Shown here piece after piece: positions 6,675 to 13,028 of a stretch of DNA of 15,379 bases (its first letter is position 1; each line of letters begins with the position of its first letter). Origin of the DNA: Syntrophales bacterium (lineage in GTDB: Bacteria; Desulfobacterota; Syntrophia; Syntrophales; UBA8958); the NCBI GenBank assembly GCA_023231165.1, contig JALNVY010000030.1, forward strand, positions 1 through 15,379, written 5' to 3'. The position numbers were made by a program, and so were the translations under genes. A model generated the notes under the pieces. That model had not been told where the DNA came from and did not search any database. It was given only the letters and a program-made list of their open reading frames with translations.

Positions 6675-7495
6675 TAAAAAAAACAGACATCACCTGGTGT
6701 CCCGGCTGTGGCAATTATGCGATTAGAGATGTTTTGGAAAAAGTTCTTCACGAACTCCCTATCCCCAGGAAGGATATTGCTTTTACCTCGGGTATAGGCC
6801 AGGCAGCAAAGATGCCTCAGTACTTGGAAGTGAATTACTTCAATGGTCTCCACGGGAGGTCTCTTCCCCTGGCGGTGGGGATTAAACTTGCCCGTCCCGA
6901 TTTGACCGTTGTGTCTTATTCCGGAGACGGTTGTCTCTACGGTGAGGGGGGAAATCATTTTATCCATGCAATTCGCAGACGGCTGGATCTGACTATTATT
7001 ACTTCCGACAACCAGATTTACGGCTTAACCAAGGGACAAAGCTCACCCACAACGGACTTCGGTGTAAAAAATGCCCTGGACCCTCGGGGAAATGAAAATA
7101 TTCCCCTGAATCCTCTATCTTTGGCTATCAACATGGGGGCGCCATTCGTGGCCCGTGGCTATGCAGGCGACAAGGACCACTTAGGTGGAATTATCCGGGA
7201 AGCCATTCTCTTTAAGGGAACTGCCGTGGTAGATATTCTCCAGCCCTGTGTCAGTTTTAACAACATTAATACCTATCAATGGTATCATAAAAGAGTATTC
7301 AAAGTGGATAATACCCCGGCCGATCGTTATGAAGCTATGAAATTGGCCGAACAGTGGGGAGACAAAATTCCCATTGGCATTATTTACCGGGACGATAAGG
7401 CTGAGTGCCGCGAGCTTGCGAAGATCTTTCGTGAGCCCCTGACGGAAGCCGATATTAGGGAGCATCTTGCTATGAAATGTGTCATGATGAGATAA
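6671..7495 (+). CDS. korB: 2-oxoacid:ferredoxin oxidoreductase beta subunit (TPP-binding)
   Basis: This 274-aa protein carries the thiamine diphosphate site: GDG at residues 85-87, then Asn114 in TSDNQIYGLTKGQ, with GEGGNHFIHAIRR between. WCPGCGNY (C10, C13) and QPC (C193) supply [4Fe-4S] ligands as in KorB proteins, but the position that is often Cys in GIGC reads Gln44 (GIGQAAK). It starts inside the korA stop, so translation is coupled. Two-subunit enzymes of this kind normally hand electrons to a separate ferredoxin; no ferredoxin or KorC/KorD gene lies nearby. An inverted repeat sits on its stop codon. Confidence 0.92.
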   Translation: MIKKTDITWCPGCGNYAIRDVLEKVLHELPIPRKDIAFTSGIGQAAKMPQYLEVNYFNGLHGRSLPLAVGIKLARPDLTVVSYSGDGCLYGEGGNHFIHAIRRRLDLTIITSDNQIYGLTKGQSSPTTDFGVKNALDPRGNENIPLNPLSLAINMGAPFVARGYAGDKDHLGGIIREAILFKGTAVVDILQPCVSFNNINTYQWYHKRVFKVDNTPADRYEAMKLAEQWGDKIPIGIIYRDDKAECRELAKIFREPLTEADIREHLAMKCVMMR

Positions 7496-7513
7496 TTTGA
7501 TCATTCTTATCTC
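7489..7513. repeat. Inverted repeat over the korB stop codon
   Basis: The arms GAGATAA (7489-7495) and TTATCTC (7507-7513) are fully complementary with an 11-nt loop. The left arm contains the korB stop. The stem is AT-rich and lacks a following U-run, so it is at most a weak 3'-end stabiliser or processing element between korB and the msr genes. Confidence 0.4.
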
Positions 7514-7587
7514 TCCCCGGACACTGAGCGGATTGTCATGGCAAGTGAGCAAACATGTTTTATTTTTGACGGTAAACGGTGGCGAAC

Positions 7588-8211
7588 ATGGATTGGAATC
7601 CGAGGATGTTGGTGGTCAAGGTCATGATGATTGTTTGCATCCTTGGCTGCCAGGATGTCGGCGTAACCGGGGAGGGGCAGAAATCGGCGATAAATAATGG
7701 GCTGAATGTTGCTGTCAATGCGGAAAAGGAGTCGATCAAACATGACCGTCCGGCAGTGACCGGTGCTTGGCAAAACTTCAAGAAGCCGGATGAAGTTTCT
7801 TTAAGGAGGACATTGACACCTCTTCAATATAAGGTGACCCAACAGAGTGGCACCGAAGCGCCATTTGATAATGAATATGATAAAAACAAACAAGAGGGCA
7901 TTTATGTGGACATCGTGTCCGGAGAGCCCCTGTTCAGTTCCAGGGACAAATATGATTCCGGAACCGGCTGGCCTAGTTTTACAAAGCCTCTCGAACCCGA
8001 TAACATTGTGACCAGGGAAGACCGAGGCCTGTTTACCAGCCGCACCGAGGTCAGAAGCCGCTACGGTAACTCCCATCTCGGCCATGTTTTCCCCGATGGG
8101 CCCCCACCGACAGGACTGAGATATTGCATGAATTCGGCGTCCCTCCGGTTTGTTCCCAAAGATGAGTTGGTAAAGAAGGGTTATAATGAATACAGAAAAC
8201 TTTTTCAGTGA
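7588..8211 (+). CDS. msrB: Peptide-methionine (R)-S-oxide reductase MsrB, predicted lipoprotein
   Basis: MsrB reduces the R epimer of methionine sulfoxide in proteins. The domain occupies about residues 70-192: LTPLQYKVTQQSGTEAPF, SGTGWPSFTKPL, NSHLGHVFPDGP, and RYCMNSASLRF with catalytic C180. The structural-zinc CxxC pairs of many MsrBs are missing (SGEPLFSS in their place), as in the non-zinc subgroup. A short hydrophobic N-terminus ending in the lipobox ILGCQ (Cys21) suggests a lipid-anchored envelope protein; Gln at +2 would favour the outer membrane by the E. coli rule. Apart from C180 the only other Cys are in the leader (C17) and the lipobox, so recycling probably needs an external thiol donor. 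The start is uncertain: GTG 7579, ATG 7588, 7606 or 7624, none with a strong ribosome binding site. It overlaps msrA by 26 nt. Confidence 0.9.
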   Translation: MDWNPRMLVVKVMMIVCILGCQDVGVTGEGQKSAINNGLNVAVNAEKESIKHDRPAVTGAWQNFKKPDEVSLRRTLTPLQYKVTQQSGTEAPFDNEYDKNKQEGIYVDIVSGEPLFSSRDKYDSGTGWPSFTKPLEPDNIVTREDRGLFTSRTEVRSRYGNSHLGHVFPDGPPPTGLRYCMNSASLRFVPKDELVKKGYNEYRKLFQ

Positions 8212-8872
8212 GAAGGTAAAATTCGGAGACGGATATCGGCGGAGCATCATGGTCCTCATGGCTTTGCTCCTGCTTAGTATCCTTACCACAGCTTTACCTA
8301 GCTATGGCAAGGATACAGGTATGAAGAATTCGGAGCCACTTTACGAAAAAGCGACTTTTGCCGGCGGCTGCTTCTGGTGCATGGAATCTCCCTTCGACAA
8401 ACTTCCCGGAGTTGTCTACGTTACTGTCGGCTATACCGGTGGCCGATATAAGAACCCGACCTATGAACATGTATCTGCGGGCAGGACGGGCCATGCCGAA
8501 GCGGTTCAGATCAGCTTTGATCCGAAAAAAGTCGCCTATAAAAAATTACTCGCCGTCTTCTGGCATAATATAGATCCCACTACTGCCAACCGTCAATTCT
8601 GCGATGTCGGAACCCAATACCGCAGCGCCATTTTTTATCATTCGCAGGAACAGCATGAATTGGCCATGCAGTCAAAAGGGGAACTGGAAAAAAGCAAGAC
8701 CTTCAAGGAAGCGATCGTGACGCAGATCGTCCCGGCCGGGGATTTTTATCCTGCTGAAGACTATCATCAGCATTACTACAAAAAAAATCCGTTGCGATAC
8801 AAATACTACCGTGCTGGATGCGGCCGGGATCAGCGCCTTAAAGAGCTCTGGGGGACCGCGGCGGGACATTGA
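8186..8872 (+). CDS. msrA: Peptide-methionine (S)-S-oxide reductase MsrA, secreted
   Basis: This 228-aa enzyme reduces the S epimer of methionine sulfoxide. The active-site motif GGCFWCME is at residues 60-67 (catalytic C62), with the family blocks GYTGGRYKNPTYEHVSAGRT, HAEAVQISFDP, and YPAEDYHQHYY. C212 in RAGCGRD is the likely resolving Cys. Residues about 19-41 form a signal peptide (RRSIMVLMALLLLSILTTAL then PSYG), so the enzyme is exported, like its partner MsrB. ATG at 8186 has GAAGGG 5 nt upstream and lies within msrB (26-nt overlap). An internal ATG at 8249 with GGCGGAG before it would drop the basic n-region and is less likely. The pair forms a complete envelope methionine-repair module, probably dependent on a CcdA/DsbD-type electron supply. 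Confidence 0.93.
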   Translation: MNTENFFSEKVKFGDGYRRSIMVLMALLLLSILTTALPSYGKDTGMKNSEPLYEKATFAGGCFWCMESPFDKLPGVVYVTVGYTGGRYKNPTYEHVSAGRTGHAEAVQISFDPKKVAYKKLLAVFWHNIDPTTANRQFCDVGTQYRSAIFYHSQEQHELAMQSKGELEKSKTFKEAIVTQIVPAGDFYPAEDYHQHYYKKNPLRYKYYRAGCGRDQRLKELWGTAAGH

Positions 8873-8925
8873 AGAATCCAATGGTGGATATAAGGCCTAA
8901 ATTAAAGTCGAAAGGAGATAGGGGA

Positions 8926-9537
8926 ATGAAAGTGTTGATCGTTTATTATTCGATGTACGGGCACATCCACAGCATGGCGCAGGCGGTGGCAGAGGGAGCG
9001 AACAGTGTAAGCGGAGCGGAAGCTACTGTCTGCCGTGTGCCGGAAACCCTTTCGGATGATATCCTGAAGAGCATGGGGGCTCTGGAGATACAAAAAAAAC
9101 TGTCCTCGGTCCCGGTTTGCGAAGTTGGGGATTTGGCTACGGCAGATGCCATCATCTTTGGAACGCCTACACGCTTTGGGAATATGTGCGGCCAAATGCG
9201 TCAGTTCCTGGATGCTACCGGCGGCCTCTGGGCCAAGGGTGCACTTATCGGCAAAGTAGGGAGCGTCTTCACCAGCAGCGCCACTCAGCATGGCGGTCAG
9301 GAATCGACGATCCTGAGTTTCCACTATACTCTTCTCCATCAGGGCATGATTATCGTTGGGCTTCCCTATTCTTTTGAAGGTCAGATGAGGATCGACGAGA
9401 TAACGGGCGGGTCGCCGTATGGAGCTTCCACTATTGTCGGAGCCGAAGGTCAGCGGATGCCCAGTGAAAATGAGCTTAATGCCGCAAAATATCAGGGTAG
9501 GCATGTTGCAGAGATTACGGCGAAACTGTGCCGATAA
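8926..9537 (+). CDS. wrbA: NAD(P)H:quinone oxidoreductase / flavodoxin-like WrbA
   Basis: This 203-aa protein is close to the usual WrbA length (about 200). The flavodoxin-type phosphate loop is SMYGHIHSMA near the N-terminus, followed by the WrbA blocks GTPTRFGNMCGQMRQFLDAT, GGLWAKGALIGKVGSVF, and TSSATQHGGQE. WrbA proteins bind FMN and carry out two-electron quinone reduction, limiting redox cycling. ATG at 8926 is chosen because AAAGGAGA (8911-8918) lies 7 nt upstream and the family begins at MKVLIVYYS; a longer frame from 8869 overlaps the msrA end and adds unrelated residues. It follows msrA by 53 nt and probably shares its transcript, giving a stress-protection gene group. Confidence 0.93.
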   Translation: MKVLIVYYSMYGHIHSMAQAVAEGANSVSGAEATVCRVPETLSDDILKSMGALEIQKKLSSVPVCEVGDLATADAIIFGTPTRFGNMCGQMRQFLDATGGLWAKGALIGKVGSVFTSSATQHGGQESTILSFHYTLLHQGMIIVGLPYSFEGQMRIDEITGGSPYGASTIVGAEGQRMPSENELNAAKYQGRHVAEITAKLCR

Positions 9538-9646
9538 ATGTGAGATCTTGGATATACGGGCGAGCTAATCCCGTCTTCAAAATGAAACAAACCACTGCTC
9601 TGAAATCAACGATTCTGGAGGCCACTTCATGACAGGAGGAATCGAG

Positions 9647-9820
9647 ATGGATCAAAATACCGCAGATCAAAGCTGGCAACAGCTTCAGGCTCACGTCCAG
9701 GAATTCCTGGGACAGTTTCTCAACGGTGATACAAAGAGCGTCGAGTATAAACCACAATTTACAGCTCCTATGCTGGAAATAACGACAACGGTCGACCCCT
9801 TTGTCAAGACAAGTTTTTGA
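9647..9820 (+). CDS. Small hypothetical protein (57 aa) with strong RBS
   Basis: The ATG at 9647 is preceded by AGGAGG (9634-9639) at 7-nt spacing, one of the best ribosome binding sites in the window. The product is acidic and soluble: an N-terminal amphipathic helix (SWQQLQAHVQEFLGQFLNGD) followed by a short Thr/Pro-rich tail. No Cys, no signal peptide, no recognised family. An in-frame ATG at 9629 is possible but lacks a ribosome binding site. It lies 109 nt after wrbA on the same strand and just ahead of a weak terminator, so it may be the last gene of the msr-wrbA unit. Confidence 0.6.
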   Translation: MDQNTADQSWQQLQAHVQEFLGQFLNGDTKSVEYKPQFTAPMLEITTTVDPFVKTSF

Positions 9821-9832
9821 AAAAGTTAAGTT

Positions 9833-9856
9833 AAAGCCTGAGGCGGTTTTTGTTTT
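9833..9856 (+). terminator. Weak possible intrinsic terminator after the small ORF
   Basis: GCC/GGC (9836-9838 and 9842-9844) form a short stem, extendable by AAA/TTT across a GG bulge, and are followed by a T-rich run (9847-9856 with one G). The stem is short, so efficiency is doubtful, but the position after the last + strand gene and before the minus-strand pair fits. Confidence 0.35.
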
Positions 9857-9907
9857 TACCTGTGTTTATATGCCCAGATTAAGTAACAAATAGTATAATG
9901 ATATAGA

Positions 9908-10222
9908 CTAATTAGGTCTGTGAGTTTTGACGAGGGTAATAATATTTCTTTCTCTTATTATTTTCGCAATCTGTTTATGGCGATCTTCCTCGGATAGAAA
10001 ATCACTTGGAAGCTTATTAATTGCCAAGCTTATTGAATCTAAAGACTCTTTGAGTGCAATTATTGCGTTAGTATGCTCCTTGTGAGCTTTTGCCTTTTCT
10101 TTTGATACGTTAAATGATTTATTTGCGATCAATATGTGACTTATCGTAGCAATAACTAATATGATCAAAGATATCGCTATAACCCATGTTTGATCAATAA
10201 AGAAGGTAAGCATATTATTCAT
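9908..10222 (-). CDS. Small membrane-anchored coiled-coil protein
   Basis: This 104-aa protein has a single membrane segment at about residues 12-33 (VIAISLIILVIATISHILIA), then a Lys/Glu/Ala-rich helical stretch to about residue 70 and a charged tail. The likely topology is a short periplasmic or membrane N-terminus with a cytoplasmic coiled coil. Its ATG overlaps the stop of the RHH gene (ATGA at 10219-10222), so the two are translationally coupled. No separate ribosome binding site is evident. The DNA is visibly more AT-rich than the flanking metabolic genes, suggesting a different origin. The family is not recognised; a toxin/antitoxin-like or phage-related pair is possible but unproven. 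Confidence 0.65.
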   Translation of the reverse strand: MNNMLTFFIDQTWVIAISLIILVIATISHILIANKSFNVSKEKAKAHKEHTNAIIALKESLDSISLAINKLPSDFLSEEDRHKQIAKIIRERNIITLVKTHRPN

Positions 10223-10362
10223 GGTTGTTTATTCTTCGGTTGATGTTCTTCACTATCCTTTTTCAATCCCTCTTCAATCAGTCGCCTTATAGCCTCAGAG
10301 CGTGAATTTATGCGATTTTCGAAACGATAATCATCAATACGTTTCAGAAGGTCTTCTTCCAT
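10219..10362 (-). CDS. Ribbon-helix-helix (CopG/Arc-like) DNA-binding protein
   Basis: The 47-aa frame from ATG 10362 reads MEEDLLKRIDDYRFENRINS, RSEAIRRLIEEGLKK, then a polar tail. EEDLLKRIDDYRFENR is RHH helix A, and SRSEAIRRLIEEGL is the turn and helix B. The DNA-contacting beta strand normally lies just upstream, and the same frame does read KCLRIK there (10363-10380), but no standard start codon precedes it before a stop. An ATG at 10396 in another frame reads MRNRQKV and would join smoothly to LRIKMEEDLL if one C near 10375 were removed, so a 1-nt frameshift is likely. RHH proteins usually dimerise, bind short operator repeats and regulate their own operon. The stop overlaps the membrane-protein start. 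Confidence 0.7.
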   Translation of the reverse strand: MEEDLLKRIDDYRFENRINSRSEAIRRLIEEGLKKDSEEHQPKNKQP

Positions 10363-10397
10363 TTTTATACGTAGGCACTTTCTGTCTATTTCTCATG

Positions 10398-10426
10398 TTT
10401 ACATCATGGGGAAAATGGGTTAGTAT
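10398..10426 (+). promoter_or_regulatory. Sigma-70-like promoter for the QueG-like/nadK/recN operon
   Basis: TTTACA at 10398-10403 and TAGTAT at 10421-10426 match -35 and -10 boxes in five of six positions each, with an ideal 17-nt spacer. Predicted initiation near 10433 leaves a leader of only about 16 nt before ATG 10449. It lies next to the divergent RHH gene, so RHH binding here could affect both directions. Confidence 0.6.
10406..10419. promoter_or_regulatory. Candidate RHH operator (ATGGG direct repeat)
   Basis: ATGGG occurs at 10406-10410 and again at 10415-10419, 9 nt apart, inside the spacer of the promoter above and just upstream of the RHH gene. Short repeats about one helical turn apart are typical RHH targets, but two pentamers can also arise by chance; this is an inference. 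Confidence 0.25.
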
Positions 10427-10448
10427 GAAAGAATAAAATGATAATAAT

Positions 10449-11279
10449 ATGGAAATTCAGGAGCTTAGCAATAATTTAAAAAGATTCTGCCGGGAGGCGG
10501 GGGCCGATCTTGTCGGTCTTGCCCCAGTGGAGCGATGGGTCGCGGAAGGGGCTGTGCCTGAAGATTTTCTCCCCCAGGCTATCTGGACACCTGCCCGCAC
10601 CGTCATTGTTATGGGGATGGGCATGCCGTTGCCTATTGTGGAATCGACACCTTCGGTCCTCCACATGGAATTATACAAAACGGTCAACATAAAGCTGGAT
10701 GCCCTAGCCTATGATACTACCCGGTATTTGAACCGTCTCGGCCATGCTGCCACGTTTTTCAGCCGTGATGGCTACAACAGCCTAAAAGCATTCAGAAAAT
10801 GGCCCGGTGCTCCCTTTGGCCATGTCATGGCGGCGAAATACGCGGGACTTGGCAATATCGGGCTCAACCACTGCCTGCTGACCCCGGAATTCGGCCCCCG
10901 GGTCCGGTTCGTGTCAGTATTTACCGATGTGGCGTTGCCGCCGGACTCCCTGATGGTCAAGGACCTCTGCATAAAATGTGAGGCCTGTGCGAAGTGTTGT
11001 CCCAAAAATGCCCTCCGCGTTCGCGACGATCGTCTCATCGGTGATTACGATAAACCGGCTTGTCTTGAGATGGCGGAAGAACTGACGAAAGGCCGGATCT
11101 ACCCCTGTGGAATCTGCACCAAGGTCTGTCCCATCGGACAAGATCGAAAACTATACAAACAACCGGGGATAGTAAAAAAATATCTCCGGGAAAAGGAAGC
11201 CCTGACAGTCGACACTAATGATCCGGCTTATGGTTCTTGGCAGCACTTGCGGCGGTATGGTGTCAAGGAACCCCGGTAG
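10449..11279 (+). CDS. QueG-like double [4Fe-4S] protein (epoxyqueuosine reductase-related)
   Basis: This 276-aa cytoplasmic protein has two cluster motifs: CIKCEACAKCCPKNA (C174, C177, C180, C184) and CGICTKVCPIG (C220, C223, C227), with C205 (ACLEM) a possible extra ligand. The N-terminal part (AGADLVGLAPVERW; RTVIVMGMGMP; KYAGLGNIGLN) matches the family that includes the cobalamin-dependent QueG and reductive dehalogenases, but the QueG C-terminal HEAT-repeat part is missing (true QueG is about 350 aa or longer). It is likely a reductase of unknown substrate. The ATG at 10449 has no Shine-Dalgarno sequence. It heads the operon and precedes the cupin gene by 30 nt. The QueG name itself should not be applied without further data. 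Confidence 0.8.
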   Translation: MEIQELSNNLKRFCREAGADLVGLAPVERWVAEGAVPEDFLPQAIWTPARTVIVMGMGMPLPIVESTPSVLHMELYKTVNIKLDALAYDTTRYLNRLGHAATFFSRDGYNSLKAFRKWPGAPFGHVMAAKYAGLGNIGLNHCLLTPEFGPRVRFVSVFTDVALPPDSLMVKDLCIKCEACAKCCPKNALRVRDDRLIGDYDKPACLEMAEELTKGRIYPCGICTKVCPIGQDRKLYKQPGIVKKYLREKEALTVDTNDPAYGSWQHLRRYGVKEPR

Positions 11280-11309
11280 GGGCAATGGGATATTTGAGGA
11301 GTTTAATAA

Positions 11310-12044
11310 ATGCATAAGGAATTTGAAACATTTTACCACCGTTTTCAGGAGCTGACAGAAAAGAACGAGGTTAGTTCCGTAAGCCTTGCAAAAGGAATTC
11401 CCATCGTTCAGGAGCTTATTTCCTCGGATCTCTGGTTTCGTGATTTCATAAAGGAGGCGTTAATCGAGAGATCCTGGCTGAAACAGCAGCAGTCGACCCT
11501 CTGGCCGAACGAATTGACCATTTACCGGAGCCCGGATCATTCTTTTCTCGTCCGGGCCTATATCTGGGAGCCTTTTTCTATGGATACAATTCACGACCAT
11601 GGCTCGTGGGGGATCATAGCGAGCTTCATCAATGGCATAAAGGAAATAAAATACCGGCGGCGGGACGACGGCGCTGTAGCAGGTTACGCGGAACTCGAGG
11701 AAACGGTTGCGAAGGTCTTGAAACAAGGTGAAATAACTTGCGTTCTCCCCCTAAACGCAGGCATTCATCAGATGGGAAACATGTCCGAAGAAATAGCCGT
11801 TACCATAAATGTCTATGGTCGAACGATGCGCCGGGGCTATCTTCAGTTCTTTGACCGGGAAAGAAGAACGGTGAAACGGGTCTATCCTCCCAGAACCTAC
11901 AAAGAGGTTCTGATGGTCAGGACCTTCGGGGCAATGGGCTCGGGGGAGGATATTTTGAAAGGCGCCCTTGTCAATCCCCTGCCCGATTATGTCAAAGAAG
12001 AATATGAAACGGCAATAACCGTTTCAAAGAGGAGGGTCCCATGA
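11310..12044 (+). CDS. Cysteine dioxygenase-like cupin protein
   Basis: This 244-aa protein has a double-stranded beta-helix core: YRSPDHSFLVRAYIWEP, then HDHGSWG (H95, H97), and later LNAGIHQMGN (H153). These make the three-His iron site of cysteine-dioxygenase-type cupins. Family members use Fe(II) and O2 to oxidise thiols, an odd activity for an anaerobe, so a different or sensing role is possible. The start at 11310 has TGAGGAG (11295-11301) at 8-nt spacing. Its end overlaps the next gene by 4 nt (ATGA at 12041-12044), so it is coupled to the flavoprotein gene. Substrate assignment is not possible from sequence. Confidence 0.8.
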   Translation: MHKEFETFYHRFQELTEKNEVSSVSLAKGIPIVQELISSDLWFRDFIKEALIERSWLKQQQSTLWPNELTIYRSPDHSFLVRAYIWEPFSMDTIHDHGSWGIIASFINGIKEIKYRRRDDGAVAGYAELEETVAKVLKQGEITCVLPLNAGIHQMGNMSEEIAVTINVYGRTMRRGYLQFFDRERRTVKRVYPPRTYKEVLMVRTFGAMGSGEDILKGALVNPLPDYVKEEYETAITVSKRRVP

Positions 12045-13009
12045 TCAGAACGAGAATAACGGATCTTTTCGGGGTAAAATATCCCATTATTCAGGGGGGG
12101 AAGATCTGGGTCAGCGGTTGGCGCCTTGCCGCGGCGATAGCAAAGGCGGGGGCCGTCGGCCTCATTGGCGCCGGTTCCATGACGCCGGAACTGCTGCGGG
12201 AGCATATCCGCAAGATAAAAAAAGAAGATCCCCAAGGCGTCTGGGGAGTGAACATGCCCATCTTTTTCCAGTATGCCGAGGACATGGTTCCTATCATCCT
12301 GGAAGAAGAAGTGAAGGTTGTTTTTACTTCCGGCGGTAGTCCAAAAAAATATACCCGCCTCTTTAAAGATAAGGGGATCAAGGTGGCCCATGTTACGGCG
12401 ACGCCTGATCTCGCAGTCAAGTGCGAGGAGGCGGGGGTAGATGTCGTGGTTGTGGAAGGATTTGAGGCCGGGGGTCATAACGGTCGGGATGAACTGACGA
12501 CTATGGTCCTTGTTCCACAGGCGGTGGATGCCGTGAAAATTCCCGTGATTGCTGCCGGAGGGATATACGATGGCCGGGGGATGGCCGCAGCCATGGCACT
12601 GGGTGCGGAGGGAGTCCAGATCGGCACCCGCTTTGCGGCGACCATAGAGTCGAGCGCCCATGATCATTTCAAGAAGGCCATGCTAAAGGCTTCACCGACG
12701 GATACCTTTCTCATCCTTCGGAAACTCATACCGGCCCGGGTCATCAAGAACATTTGGTTTGAAAGAGTATTTGAGGCGGAGAAAGAAGGGGCTACGGAAG
12801 AAGATCTCCTCCGGATTATCGGAGAGAAAAGGACAAAAATCGGTATGTTTGACGGTGATCTGGAGGAAGGGGAACTTCAGATTGGACAGGCAGTGGGGGC
12901 GATCATGGATCTCCCCTCGGCAGGGGCGTTGGTCCTTGATATCGCCCGGGATTGTGAAAGGGTCCTTCAGGGACTGCCGGCTAAAGTAATCAAAATGGAA
13001 AAGGATTAG
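12041..13009 (+). CDS. Nitronate monooxygenase / FabK-like FMN enzyme
   Basis: This 322-aa TIM-barrel flavoprotein belongs to the nitronate monooxygenase (2-nitropropane dioxygenase)/enoyl-ACP reductase II family. Matching blocks: YPIIQGGKIWVSGWRLAAAI, GLIGAGSM, GVNMPIF, FEAGGHNGRDELTT with the catalytic-type His146, IPVIAAGGIYDGRGMAAAMA, and GVQIGTRF for FMN phosphate binding. The family covers nitronate oxidation, 2-enoyl-ACP reduction and unknown reactions; sequence alone does not choose. It overlaps the cupin gene at its start and precedes nadK by 19 nt, placing it in the middle of the operon. Confidence 0.87.
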   Translation: MIRTRITDLFGVKYPIIQGGKIWVSGWRLAAAIAKAGAVGLIGAGSMTPELLREHIRKIKKEDPQGVWGVNMPIFFQYAEDMVPIILEEEVKVVFTSGGSPKKYTRLFKDKGIKVAHVTATPDLAVKCEEAGVDVVVVEGFEAGGHNGRDELTTMVLVPQAVDAVKIPVIAAGGIYDGRGMAAAMALGAEGVQIGTRFAATIESSAHDHFKKAMLKASPTDTFLILRKLIPARVIKNIWFERVFEAEKEGATEEDLLRIIGEKRTKIGMFDGDLEEGELQIGQAVGAIMDLPSAGALVLDIARDCERVLQGLPAKVIKMEKD

Positions 13010-13028
13010 GGAAGAGGTTTATATTTAG

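Noticed and set aside
8240..8260. RR in the MsrA leader as a Tat signal
   Set aside because: The residues after the Arg pair do not fit the twin-arginine consensus, and MsrA needs no cofactor folded in the cytoplasm; a general secretory signal is more likely.
8902..9504. 200-aa minus-strand ORF
   Set aside because: It is the antisense shadow of wrbA, without recognisable domains.
9894..9899. TATAAT on the + strand, pointing antisense into the RHH/membrane-protein pair
   Set aside because: It is a perfect -10 hexamer, but there is no -35 at the right spacing and no + strand gene close by; such hexamers are common in AT-rich DNA.
9905..9919. AGAC/GTCT dyad at the end of the minus-strand membrane-protein gene as terminator
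   Set aside because: The stem has only four pairs, and no U-run follows on the minus strand.
11987..12667. 226-aa minus-strand ORF
   Set aside because: It is the antisense shadow of the nitronate monooxygenase-like gene; its length results from the codon bias of the real frame.
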